This document shows, piece after piece, positions 47,913 to 59,389 of a stretch of DNA of 64,000 bases (its first letter is position 1; every line of letters begins with the position of its first letter). The translations under genes were made by a program, and so were the position numbers. This DNA comes from Rhypophila decipiens (lineage: Eukaryota > Ascomycota > Sordariomycetes > Sordariales > Naviculisporaceae). The notes beneath the pieces are model-generated. The model was not told where the DNA came from. It did no database searches and worked only from the letters and a program-made list of their open reading frames with translations. The stretch lies in NCBI GenBank assembly GCA_033297075.1, contig MU858088.1:179798-243797 (forward strand). The letters are read 5' to 3'.

Positions 47913-50900
47913 GACGTTTTATCTACCTGGCTGGCTGCCTTGTCTGTTGGGTGTTATGGGAAGCATGGGAAGATGGGGCAGTTGGTCCCGGGGAGCTGGG
48001 AAATGAGCAGGAGCCTGGGAGGATTGTATCACCGCCTTGTTTTCGCCTTGTCATTTCTTTTTTGGCCAGGGGACTAGGTTTGGTATCTTGGGCGACATGC
48101 AACGGCTTACCGTTGCGGTGGGTTCTCTTTGTTCAAGCTTCTCCATCATATCTCGGGGTCTGTCTTTTGGGTATCCCTTGCTTCATCATTTGGCGGCTCT
48201 GCCCTCTGGCATTGTTGATATCAGCCACCATCATCATTATCCTTCATCATTTGCCGCAATCTCTTTCTGTTTATTACTGTCTCGGCTTGGGTTTTTTCCT
48301 GGCTCTGTCTTTATCCTTTGCCTTTTTTTCCTTGCTAAAATCTCTTCGCTTGCATGCCCTCTTGTTGCCAAACTTGTTCCTATTTATTATCTTCATTACA
48401 CTGGAGTGGGCGCTGGTCTGTGCTTACATCAGTCATTACCGCATTTGTTTTACCTTGTTTTTTACCTTGTCCTGCGGTATCTTGGTGTTGTTTGTCTTCT
48501 GTTATATATTTTATTCTCCTTGTGTCTTTATTAACTTATTTCTTTGTAACTTTTCTCCTTTTCAGTCATTCCGGTGCGTCGTTACTAGAAAGTGTGGTGT
48601 TTTTCTTTCTCTTCCTCGCGTGAATACGGTCACTGCAGGGATAGTATGGATGGATGGATGGATGGGTTGATAGGTGGTAGTGTTATCAACACAAGGTGAT
48701 GACACCGGATTCACCAAGAAGGCAACAAGAAATATGAGTTTGAAGTCGATTGTTTGAGACGTTTATTCCGTGCTCTTTGCGTGATAACCAAAAATGCCGC
48801 CCATGACGTTGATCAGTCTGTCAAGGTTCACGTTTGACTTGGTGCCAATTCTCTCCAGCAAGTACGTGGAACCTTCCACCCGGGAGCAAATCCGAACCCG
48901 CCATGATTCGTCAATTCGGCCTGGGAAGTTGTTGACCGCGTTTTCAGTGGTTGATTTGCGCCACTGCAGCAGTTTACATACACACAAATCTGGATAACAG
49001 AGCTGAGCTTGGTCATGTTGCACAACCTTGCTTGCTGCTTGCTGCTTCACATGTGTCTTGAGGTGGTGGGGGAGGCTTTGAACTGGTAGTACTGGCTGGC
49101 TGACGATCCACTGCTACCATGTGAGTGTGTATAGCGCCCGGGCAAGAAAGAGCAGTTTCTGTCGAGTTGGATACATGCTCATCAGTCACCGCTGCTGAAA
49201 AATATCATGTAGACATGGGTTCATGATCTTGAACTTATCAGCCCGATGGACAGTTGATCTTTTTTGCTGGGGACACTGATCATGCATAAGTTGTTGTTGG
49301 TAATAATAGCTAAAACAGTGTGAGAAGACATGTATGTCTATGCTTGATATGTATGTCTGGGATTTCTTTTGACGAATTGTTTATAAAATTGTTGGGATGG
49401 AGTGGACCTCCAGGTCCGAAATGTCTTGATGGCTTGCTTCTCACACATTGCCCCCCCAACATTTCGGGCCGAGGAATTGCATGATATATACTTCACAATG
49501 AGCAAAGAGTTAGGTGGACCGATACTTGCAGCAATGAAGGAGACCACCATTGAGAAAATCCGAGTGGAGAAGCACTTGGTACAGGAAACTTACATGGGGC
49601 CGTCCGTTGTCATCTGGTGAGATTGCCCCCTTGTTAGCTAGGTAGGAGCTAGTACCAAGTCAAGTCAGATCTTGGACAGAACCAAGTCCTTGCTCCAAGA
49701 CATGTGTTCCGCTCATCGTGCAGGATCAGCCAAATACCTGTTTGAGCCGTCAGAATTGTTTGTAAAATTCGCTGTCTCGGGTCCCAAAGTCAAGGGCAAA
49801 CGTACGATATTGCAGCTTCCCGAGCTCTGAGTCCCGTCGGTCTCCACGGACCACCTACTAGTAATACAGCATCCGTTCGGGGTAGGGTCATGGATGCTAT
49901 GTCTTGAGAGAGCAGGACGAATCATGGTGGGGACTGGATTGGTGAATACGTAATGACTGCCCTTGGGACTTTTGTGACATCACATCCAGCATAACCAGCT
50001 TTGAGGTTACAGATAACCTTACTGAGAGTAGGCACTCTTGCTTTCGCGTCCGATACGGCCACGTTAGGAATACGATTGGATGGGCAGCTGATTCTTGGGG
50101 AGCTACCAAGATAACTAGGGTAAATTCCTGCGTTGTCTGTCGTTCCCTGGGGGCATTTTCAATGCCCGTATGTCCAATGTCTAAGTCAATGTGGCCACCG
50201 AAATCGGTCTGAACACCTCCAGGGCTTTGAGTCAAGTTGACTGACTGATGGTTTACCTACCCGACACATCGCCTGCTGACCAGGTCAACTTTAGTTCAGG
50301 CACGAGGGCCTGAATGCATGGATACGTCGGGGATGGTCCCAAAACCCCAAGTCTTGGGTAAATCCTTTCAGTGGATAGGGCGCTTGATTCGTTGTGAACT
50401 TGTGTCCAGGAGCCCTAACCTTCTGACATGTGTGGAAATCAGTCTTGACCAAATTACGACGCCGTGAAGCACGTTGAAATCAAGCAGACTCGAAGATCTC
50501 AGGGTAGGCTCACAATACCGGCTGGACTGCTGTATCATGTATCCATGCGCTGTGTTGCAAATAGTCTAGCGCTGTGCAAGGTGAGGTGTGGGATCTCGCT
50601 CAACCCTAAGAAAATTAACTAGCTGATGAAGTAGGCAGGTTGACGGGCAATCTCCGTTGGCGTTACTTGGTGCAACTGGATGGGGTTCACGTTGGCCAAA
50701 ATGTCTTGGTTGGGGGCCCATCTTAGCACATCCGTCCAGTCATTGACTTCAGCTTTGTTGCAACCACGAGGACTCTGACCAACTGCGCTTTTTGCTCTGG
50801 ATCATTGTTGCCGACGGTAGACAATTTGAGCTTGGGTTTTGTCATGGTTGCTGGGCGACGCTAGTCAACAAAGCCCCCCCTTTTATTCTGTTGACTCGCT

Positions 50901-53900
50901 CTTGGCAGGCAACTGGTGGACCTGGTATCCGTGCACCACAAGAGGCTATCTAGGCTATGACGTGGGAATCCTCTTATTGCCTTTGATAACAAGCTGGATC
51001 GCCGAGCCTTGGCCCAGCTGTAGAACTTCCAGGCCAATACTCAAAGCTCAACTCTCTTGCCACATGACCCTTTTATGTCCCTGTAGGTCCTCTGCATGCG
51101 GCGGCCAAACAGTTTCGTGGAGACACTCGGGCCAAATTTCGACCTTCTCAGCACAATGTTGAACATGCTGGTCCTGGTCCGTTGGCCTTGGGCCTACGTC
51201 ACGCTCGGGAAGCCGCATAGCCGGGCATTGCGTATTATGTGGAGCAGAAGAGCCATCAATTAGTTTCTGCGCGATGGACTGTGGTCTTTGTCATCTGTTG
51301 ATCGACCTGTCAATGTTTCGCATATAGTAGAGCAGTATGGGTTAGACCTGTACCGAGAGTTATGAGTGGCCCTGGTCGGTGATAAGGCAACCAGCAAGGC
51401 GGCGTAGCAGCGGGTGGGACGCTACGCCGCAGTACTTTTGGCCGAATAGACTCTTCGACTCCAAGCCTGAACGCGAGTGCGTGGCCAAGATCAACGAATA
51501 AGAGCAAAGAGCACGTAGTACATCTCCTGTCTGACGAAACCCCCAACGGTGATATAGACTGCATATGTAGCCGAAGTGCTACGCGGCCTAGTCTTGGGTC
51601 GAGAACGAGGTGAAATGCGTTTCTGTTATCTGCCGGGCAACTGTGGCTTGTATTTCCATCTTTTCTTTTGTTCTGAGCTCCATGTCGTCGATTCCAGATT
51701 TGAATAGTTGCCGACTTCACTGGCCATACAGCGGATGCCGATGGAGGCGCAGCCGAGAGAACTTGGACCCCATTCCTGCGGCACATTAAGGCTGAAAGGG
51801 CTGCCAAATAGGGTCTTGCATGGCAGTCGCTCTGGTCCTATTGATCTCCAAAACTTTCCGTGGCCACTCTGGTGAAAGCCGAACGAGATTCCAAATGGGG
51901 CACCGGGCTCGTCCGTGTGTCTCCCGCTCTTCCCGGAGCTGTCACCAACATAGGTAGGTGGTTTTGCTCTTGGCCGCTATCATATGTTGCACATGCATCT
52001 GTCGGTCTTATGCCGTCCATCGTTAGGTCCGACTCGCTGCTACTGCTGCTTGGTGCTAGTAGAGACCTGCAGAATCCAGATGTTACAGCATCAGCGGTGG
52101 ACTGGTATGACTGAATTAATCATCAGGAAACGACAAGTCACAGGAGTCGGGGCTGAAATCATGCAAACCAACAGACTTGGCGAATCTATTATCTCTAGCA
52201 AGAGGAGAGAGGAGCAAGACAGAGATGGACGAGTTTGACAAAGTTTCATTGAGGGCGGTTGCCCTGGTCTCTTGTACCATGGAAGTTCTGTATCCGGTCT
52301 GAAAGTACCATCGCTTTGGGCATTCGTTCCTTTGTTTGCTCGTTTGTGGAGACAGTTCCGGGACTATCCTGCATGATTCGGGCCACATGTGTGTGCGACT
52401 AGCGACACTCGAGCTTCAGGCCGATGGAGAGAACGGCACAGTTGCCGGGAAGGCAGGGTAACAGGTGTTGGACGAATGGGGATAGCACAGATGTCAAGTC
52501 TCGCCGTCAAGGGATACTACCTTGCTGTTCTGCTCTGTGTAGAAGCTTGCGGGAAGTAGGTGATTCATCTTCCGAAAACAAGGTATCGATTTCTTCCTGA
52601 GAGGTGGACCACGCTTCCCCACACGATGTCCAAGCCGCTCGTTGCCGGCGGCACAGGAAAGACGGAAAGATGACAAGGGGAGATTGCGGCACATCTCGAC
52701 AGACTTGGGCGCCCAGCGAGTGAAAGCCGCGCTACTCGTCTGCTGGCATTGTATCTTGGTGGCGTCCTTCACTGGTCCGGTCGTCTTCCACGGTGTACCC
52801 TACAGAGCACGTCAAGATTTCGTGCGCCGACGCCTTGAAGTGGTGCATGTCGAATGTTGTGCTGCAAAACGCTGTGCGAGACTTTTGTGGCGCTCTGGCC
52901 TTATTCGAAGCTTTCTCACATGCCTTGAGGGCCGAGAGACTGACTTGAGCGCTGGCGTCAACATCTCATTCTGTCCGGTGATGATTCGAGCGACTGACTT
53001 TGGGCTCGTCGCCACGTCTGCTTGCCCGCCGGGAAGGTCGGCTGTAACTTGTAACTTGGGCAAGGGAAGAGCAAAATCTGGGGCTGTCGAGTTGTTTGCG
53101 ATGACTGTGGAGGGGGCTCTGCGGGTCTTGGCGCTGCAGATTGCTCAAGATGGGAGCTCGTGGCCGGATAACAGCTTCGATTCACGGACGGATACCGTCT
53201 TCGTGTATTGGACAATTTCGCCGGTGAAATGTGACGGCATCTCCAAGATGGTCGAATCAGCTGAGATCAGCTTCGCGAGTGGATGAGGAACCAGGGTCGT
53301 ATCGGCCTGCAAGGAGAGGTGTGTCGATTTTTAATTTTGGCTGCCCTTTAATCGTGCATGGAAGGGCTGCCGAGGGTTCTGATTTGTGAGGTGTTGAAGG
53401 GTGGGTGGCAGTGTAGGAGATAGAAACGGTCGACAACTACATGGCCAGAGAAGCCGGAGGAAGGAGCAGGTGAGTTGTTGCTCTGTGCCACGATGGCATC
53501 GGATATCCAGATCGCCCAGTGCTCTCGACCTATCAGCGTGGTCATGGAGTATGCAGCTCTGCCCATTGACTGCAGGGAGAAGGACCGGCCCGGCATTCAC
53601 CGACAAAACAACGGCTGCTGGAAATCCGATTCGCCAGTGCCGTACATGCCGTACCTTGTGCCTCATGCCTAATCTGGCCTGATCGAGGTATGTTGCGGCG
53701 GGCAAACTCGTGCAATCGACTGGACGAAGCGGCTCTGGGTTGTGAGATCCGAGTATAGAAGCTGAACCAGGGGTAGACAACAAGTTGATACATCTAACGT
53801 TAATTCTGGTTTTCTGTTTCCATCCTGAATTTTCCAAGTGTTTTCACTGTTTTGCGGTTGGGCTGAAATGGAACTATCAGAAAATTCCACTTCTTTCTGA

Positions 53901-54620
53901 CATGCGGTCATCTCTTCGGGTCTCTACTTTCTCCCCTGATGCCGGGCGTCTGGTGACCGGTCGGTTTGTGGAGTTCGCTCAGTCAGGATGGGGCAATTGG
54001 AAATCCAGAGACCTCTTCCCCGATTCGGGCCTGCCCTTTTTTCTACTTTGAGCAGGCTACGAGTATGGGCCAGGCCATATATGATTCACCTGCTACGCCT
54101 CAACCGCAGCACAGGAGAGAAATCAAAGTGCAAGAATCAGGACAAGGCAACCAGAAACTCCAGCATCCGATATCCGCAACTCAGCAACTCACTGCTCCGC
54201 CTCTTGAGGCCGTCGACAACGAATCATAAGTCACCTCAAGTCCGCAACTTCACCATCGTCTGAGGCTGCCTTGGAGGTGCTTTTCACTGTTGGTTTCTTG
54301 TCAGAGTGCCCGACTCTTCGAAGCAAATCACAATCGACCTCATCTCGTTTTGATGCCCTTTTCACAATTGCCACGAGTCTAGGACAGATACCTTGCGGAC
54401 TTGTTGTCTAGAGCCTCCAGGCCCGTCCCCACGAGTATATCTATCAGCTTTCCCGTCGAGCCTCTGTCTCATAATCCTGACCCGCCATCACCATCACCAA
54501 CAATATCAACCTCTCACACCCTCGCAGACTTATTTATTCTCAATCCAGGATACCCAAGATTCAACTGTCAACTCTATTCGGACCCCAGCCCTCGTGGTTT
54601 CGATACAACTGGGACAAACC
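47913..54620. other. Gene-free region, about 6.7 kb
   Basis: This is the longest interval without a defensible gene. It opens with a T/C-rich stretch to about 48640, where a long hydrophobic frame is an artefact of TTT/CTT codons. The rest has frames up to 214 codons (52642-53286 plus), none with a motif. Candidate RNA genes or transposons were not recognised. The last 250 bases should include the leader of the microprotein at 54621. Confidence 0.45.
48647..48662. repeat. TGGA tetranucleotide repeat
   Basis: Four perfect TGGA units followed by TGGG. Confidence 0.85.
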
Positions 54621-54857
54621 ATGACCCTCAACCGCATCTCCAACATAGACTTTTACGCCATGGACTACCCGAAGTCGGCCCAAGAGAACGAAACGGGATT
54701 TCAAACCAAGACCAGCAAGATTTCACTCACGTCGGGGTGCAAGCCTGATATCACTACCACCACTGAGCAATCACAATGCAGACGATGCGGTGATCATCTC
54801 ACCAGCCATGAGAAGGACAGAGGCTATTGCGCTGATTGCTGGTCACAGATGGGATAG
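54621..54857 (+). CDS. Putative zinc-ribbon microprotein, 78 residues
   Basis: A single-exon frame starts at an ATG in ACCATGA context and ends in YCADCWSQMG. The C-terminal third has two cysteine pairs, CRRCG and YCADC, separated by 15 residues (GDHLTSHEKDRGY), a spacing suited to one zinc-ribbon knuckle. The N-terminal part is polar and Thr/Ser-rich with no membrane segment. The frame also stays open 76 codons upstream to 54393, but that part is Pro/Ser-rich and reads like a leader, so the well-placed ATG at 54621 is preferred. No family is recognised. It could be a chance frame; the two CxxC pairs are the main argument for it. Confidence 0.45.
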   Translation: MTLNRISNIDFYAMDYPKSAQENETGFQTKTSKISLTSGCKPDITTTTEQSQCRRCGDHLTSHEKDRGYCADCWSQMG

Positions 54858-56035
54858 AGATAGATTTAACAGGTGGCACATTTTGGCGCACCTTTGAATC
54901 AACTCTACAATCACAATCAACCGAGTATGAGATATACTTTGCTTCTTCGCGTTTTTGGTCTAACAGTCTCTTCGTTTCAGGTGTTTAAGGACCTCTGTAT
55001 GGGCATTATGCAGATATCGGTGGGCTATATGGGAACAAGAAAAGAATTCTGCAGTTATCGGGATGGGATAGAGTTGGCGTACATTTCTGGAATGATTTAC
55101 ATAGGCCGCGTGATATATGGTTATGAGATGATGGCGTGCTCGGACAAGTCGGTCGAAAAATATTGTTTTGTAGAGTCGTTATGCGAGGAGGATGGTTTTG
55201 CAGGGGTTGAACTTTGGAGCTCAAGTTAACCTTTTTCTTGTTATATAAAACAAGGTCAATGAGGCTCTTCCTAGGAATTTCAAACTTGGCTGTCTGGAAG
55301 AAACTGAAGCTTGATGGGACGTTTTGTCTTCCTGGCCATGATAAGGGTTAGGGTTTCATGCGGATGCTGTTAACAGCACGTGAAATTTGTTACGCAGTCT
55401 TGCTGTGGGACATGCCCAACCTAAACCAGAAGGGATCAAGCGCCCAACGGCCGCTAAAGTCGATGCCCAGCTTGCCGGCTCCACCCCCCCAAGAAAATCG
55501 GAAAATCGCCAAGGGAAATCCCAACCACTGAAAACAGACAACATGACGAGTTGACGAAAGATGTTGGCCTCAGCCCAGCTTGCCCAGATTCGCACGGTGG
55601 GAGTTATACAAGTACTGGGCATTATACCGTCCTAGAGGGTCAAAATTCTCCTCATGCGGTCAGCATCACAACTCCAAAGTCTCTAACCTTTCTAAACTTC
55701 TCGCAACACATCACAGTTCCAGCCAAGACATATTTCGTCATCCAAGGTGATCGCAAAATGCCCCTCGTCTTGGCAAAGGACCCCGCCAACTCTTGGCACA
55801 TGCGGCGCGGCTCCGAGAGGTGACCGGGGATGTGGAATAGGAGGGCAGGAGGGGCAGCACCGCAGATGATAAGCTCCTGCCTGGGAAAAGGAGTGTGGAT
55901 GGATGGGTAAGATCAACACATTGGGCAAGAAAGGCCCTTACTCCCCGAGAGCCTCAAACTTCAACCCATCCATCCAGCCCCTTCAGTCCAACAGCAACAC
56001 CACCTTTCCAGACAGCCCGGAGCTCAAGATTCACC
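54858..56035. other. Spacer and promoter of the 2-hydroxyacid dehydrogenase
   Basis: About 1.2 kb without a supported gene. A 118-codon frame (54873-55229) follows the microprotein but lacks motifs and is probably its 3' flank. The last 150 bases are C-rich and end in a CACCATG start context. Confidence 0.45.
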
Positions 56036-57082
56036 ATGAAGATCGCCGTCTTTTCAGCAAAGTCCTACGACAAGAAATTCCTCACCCACATCACCGATAA
56101 CTCGTCCTCTCCGATCGAACTAACCTACCACGACTTCTCCCTCTCCCTGTCGACCGTCTCTCTCGCGAACGGCGCAGAAGCAGTCTGCGTATTTGTCAAC
56201 GATGTCCTCAGCGCCGAAGTCCTGACCCATCTATCTCAATCCGGCGTCCGCGCCATCCTACTGCGATGCGCCGGGTACAACAACGTCGACCTCTCGACAG
56301 CCGAGTCGCTAGGCCTCTTCGTCGCGAATGTGCCCTCATACTCCCCCGAAGCAGTCGCCGAGTTTGCGCTCGCGCTCCTCCAGACGCTGAACCGCAACAC
56401 TCACCGCGCATATAACCGAGTTCGCGAAGGAAACTTCAACCTCGACGGTTTGCTCGGTCGAACACTGCGCGGCAAGACAGTTGGCATCGTAGGGACGGGA
56501 AAGATCGGTGTAGCCTTTGCGAAAATCCTCCAGGGCTTTGGTTGCAAAGTGCTGGCATACGATCCCTACCCCAACGAGGAAGCCTTCAGGCCATACGGGC
56601 AATACGTCGACCTACACGAACAACTCCTCCCACAAAGTGACTTTGTATCCCTGCATTGTCCCCTGACCGACCAAACACGGCATATCATCAACGAGGTGTC
56701 ACTCTCCCAGATGAAGAAAGGCGCAATGCTAATCAACACGTCGCGCGGCGGGCTGATCAAGACCAAGGCTGTGATCGCCGCGCTCAAGAGCCACCAGCTG
56801 GGCGGCCTAGCGCTCGATGTCTATGATGGGGAGGGCGCCTTGTTTTATCAGGACCATAGCGGGGATATCATCCAGGACGACGAGCTGATGAGGTTGATGA
56901 CTTTTCCGAATGTGTTGGTTTCGGGACATCAGGCTTTCTTCACGGAGGAGGCTCTCACGGAGATCGCGGATTGCACGCTCAAGAATCTGGAGGACTTTAG
57001 GGCCGGACGGACGTGTCGGAATTCGTTGGTTCATGCGGGACGGCCGCTCGCCAGGAGGGAGTCGGTGCCTGTGAGGATTTGA
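56036..57082 (+). CDS. D-isomer-specific 2-hydroxyacid dehydrogenase (fermentative D-lactate dehydrogenase LdhA type)
   Basis: An intronless frame of 348 residues starts at MKIAVFSAKSYDKKF in CACCATG context. The layout is that of the D-2-hydroxyacid dehydrogenase family: a substrate-binding half (RCAGYNNVDL, NVPSYSPEAVAEFALAL), then a Rossmann NAD fold (TVGIVGTGKIGVAFAKIL, DPYP), HCPLTDQTRHIIN and the catalytic Arg in INTSRGGLIK. The acid follows in ALDVYDGEGALF, and the His in VSGHQAFFTEEAL. The VPxYSPxAVAEFA motif and the DGE...FYQDHS insert match LdhA-type D-lactate dehydrogenases, which reduce pyruvate to D-lactate with NADH in the cytosol. Such genes are common in moulds, often with bacterial-looking sequences. 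The lack of introns would fit ancient transfer, but that is only inference. Confidence 0.93.
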   Translation: MKIAVFSAKSYDKKFLTHITDNSSSPIELTYHDFSLSLSTVSLANGAEAVCVFVNDVLSAEVLTHLSQSGVRAILLRCAGYNNVDLSTAESLGLFVANVPSYSPEAVAEFALALLQTLNRNTHRAYNRVREGNFNLDGLLGRTLRGKTVGIVGTGKIGVAFAKILQGFGCKVLAYDPYPNEEAFRPYGQYVDLHEQLLPQSDFVSLHCPLTDQTRHIINEVSLSQMKKGAMLINTSRGGLIKTKAVIAALKSHQLGGLALDVYDGEGALFYQDHSGDIIQDDELMRLMTFPNVLVSGHQAFFTEEALTEIADCTLKNLEDFRAGRTCRNSLVHAGRPLARRESVPVRI

Positions 57083-57648
57083 GTCTTAACGCCAAGTTCG
57101 GTTTCTTTGGTCTTTGGCGCATGGAGCATGCATTGCGAAGCGCGCGAGCAAGCCATCTGGCGTCGTTTGGGGAGTGACATGGATGTGTATGACGGTAATG
57201 AAAACGGGCATGACATAAACTGTGGTCAATGATGACTAGAACAAAAGGATCACTGGTTTTGAACGATATGGACAACTGGATATAGACAGACGGAACAAAT
57301 AGACTCTCTCCTCTTTCTCTTCCAAGCACCCTCAAAAGACTGAAAAGAAACGATGCCCGTTCCTCCAAGTGGCGGCGCAAACGTGATACTCTGAACAACA
57401 TAGCTGGGCAAGCATTATGGAACAAAAGTATGTGGATGTGTTGTTTAGTGTTTACCCGCCCCTTTTCCCCATCAGCCCCTTCCTCCACCCAAGCTAAATA
57501 CGTAATCATGAGAACCTCTCCGGCTGCCCGAATGCACACTTTGGCACCAATGCAAACCAAGTGGATATCATCAACTCCTCTTCAACCGCAGCGGCCTTAT
57601 CACGAGCAGATTGACTGCAGTAGTTCAACAAACCAGCTCAACATCAAG
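57083..57648. other. Spacer before the tRNA gene
   Basis: 566 bases of 3' flank of the dehydrogenase. No gene is seen. Confidence 0.4.
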
Positions 57649-57741
57649 GCGCGGTTAGTTCAGTGGTTAGAATTCTTGCTTCCCATACAATCCACTCTGT
57701 ATAAATAGCAAGGGACCCGAGTTCGAATCTCGGATCGCGCA
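57649..57741 (+). tRNA. tRNA-Gly (anticodon CCC) with a 21-base intron
   Basis: The cloverleaf folds by eye. The acceptor stem GCGCGGT pairs with ATCGCGC (one G-T pair). The D stem is GTTC/GAAT. The anticodon stem is CTTGC (57675-57679) with GCAAG (57708-57712). The T arm is CCGAG-TTCGAAT-CTCGG. The loop gives T33, then anticodon CCC at 57682-57684 and A37. An intron lies in the canonical place after position 37 (57686-57706), as in many nuclear tRNAs cut by the Sen endonuclease. The discriminator base is A at 57741. Internal promoter boxes A (TTAGTTCAGTGG) and B (GTTCGAATC) are present. Confidence 0.94.
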
Positions 57742-59389
57742 GGACTATCAGCCTTTTCTTTTGTCATCAGCCTTTCTTTTGTCCTTTTTGTCTCTCTAGA
57801 TTTCATGCACTTTTTCTTCCCCGGGAGGGATATCTTCTTCTAAGCTTACAATTTTCCTTTTTCCTTGATGCGTTCACGTGAAAGTGATGTTCAAGTCGGC
57901 AGAAATCTTGATAACAAACAACGCGGATGGCAGTCTGTTGCATTGTCTGTCGTCCTGACCTTTTAATTTCCTTTTATCTGCTCACATGCTTAGCTACTGA
58001 TAACAAACATCGGTAGCTACAGCAAGCACATGAACCGGATCAATATCTGAAATTGCGGCGATCTTCCTGACCCGATGCCTCCTCCAACAACATCACGCGC
58101 AAGATCTCTGGATCTGAACCTCTTTATCTATTTGAAGCTCTTCCAACGTGCAGAAGTGGCGCCAGCGGTCATGACACTGAGGTCCTTACTCAGCAGTGAT
58201 GTCATCTCCAAGTCGGGTGACATGCATCTTTCAAGAGCCAACAGACGATCCTTCGTTCTTGTTCCGGAACGGTGCTGAAGTCTTGGGCACCGCGGTGCGC
58301 ATGCAAGGGCAGTTCCTGCAACACCGAGAGGAACTGCCCATCAACTCACGGAAAGACGATCGCCGCCGGCCTGACACCTTGCTCGAGGAGCTGTTGCCTC
58401 GAGATCCCGGAGCGACTGTCCGTCGAGGCCACTCGTCTTGGCGCGGCTCTACGTCCCCAATTCCCATGAATTGACACTATCCAAGTATTCTCGTCGTCGC
58501 ATTGATCTTGGCCAATCTCGGGGCATCTCTGGCACTGCGACAGCTGTCGCGGCGTTCCCGGATGTGACTCGAACTCACGGCTTCTCCCACGTGCGGGACT
58601 TGCGCAGTTCCAGTCCCTGGACCTGTCGATCGCTCTGCTCTGCAACTTCAACGCCTATCGCGGACCTCGGATCACTCCATCCTCACCGCTGATCGATTCG
58701 ACGGCTTCGAGGACCGGGACAAGGACGATGATGGGCTTCGTGGCGGCAACGTTTGACCAACGGTTTGGTGTGATTGAAGGGAACGCGATTGTCTAGTGTA
58801 CCTTGGTCAGTCAACACCATACAAATGCGCAAGACACGCGTGGACTTGGCGATATTTTGTTGGCCGGTTCCTTAGTCCTTGTTGATTTCAGGGGGTCTCT
58901 GGCGAGGATATCACCGAAGCGGGATGGGTTGCTGGCTGAATCAGCACTTCGGTCAGCGTTTTGAACCGCCCTTTTGCAGCTGATTTTTCCCCAAAGGACT
59001 CTCAAAAAAAGGTGCTGACCCCTGCCCCTAATGATTAAACGTTCGCTAAGCCATCAGCCCCACGACACTCAAACTATCCCTGCTCCCAGGCTCACACGCT
59101 AATACTATTCGATACAAGGCCCAGCACGTGCCCCACAGGAGCAGATCTCCCGTTTCGGCAGGCCCAGCATCACGTCACCACGCAGCTGCTGTCGCGCAGG
59201 AGCTTACGATTCCATTCTGGGATCTCCTTGCAACTTGAGTCTCGAGCCACCACAACAACGAGCGAATCCGGGACAGAACTCAAGCGACCTTGCACGGCAT
59301 AGGCATTCAGACATTGCGAGAGACATCGATCCATCTTCTCAGAATTCCAGACTCATTCTTCTCGATAAAGCCTTCGAGCTCTCGCCACC
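57742..59389. other. Spacer and promoter of the CSC1-like gene
   Basis: About 1.65 kb. The stretch 58075-58690 is open in several frames on both strands (92 codons at 58196 plus, 101 at 58651 minus), with coding-like composition but no domain. It might be a gene remnant. From 59050 on it reads as promoter and leader. Confidence 0.4.

Noticed and set aside
47909..48670. 253-codon hydrophobic plus-strand frame after the permease
   Set aside because: It overlaps the permease stop and is made of T/C-rich DNA that encodes Phe, Leu, Ser and Cys by composition alone. It ends in a TGGA microsatellite. It reads as 3' flank, not a membrane protein.
52642..53286. 214-codon plus-strand frame in the longest gap
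   Set aside because: Rich in Cys and Arg without pattern, and open frames exist on the opposite strand over the same bases. There is no recognisable domain.
54873..55229. 118-codon plus-strand frame after the zinc-ribbon candidate
   Set aside because: No motif, starts 15 bases after the stop of the previous frame, and probably its 3' UTR.
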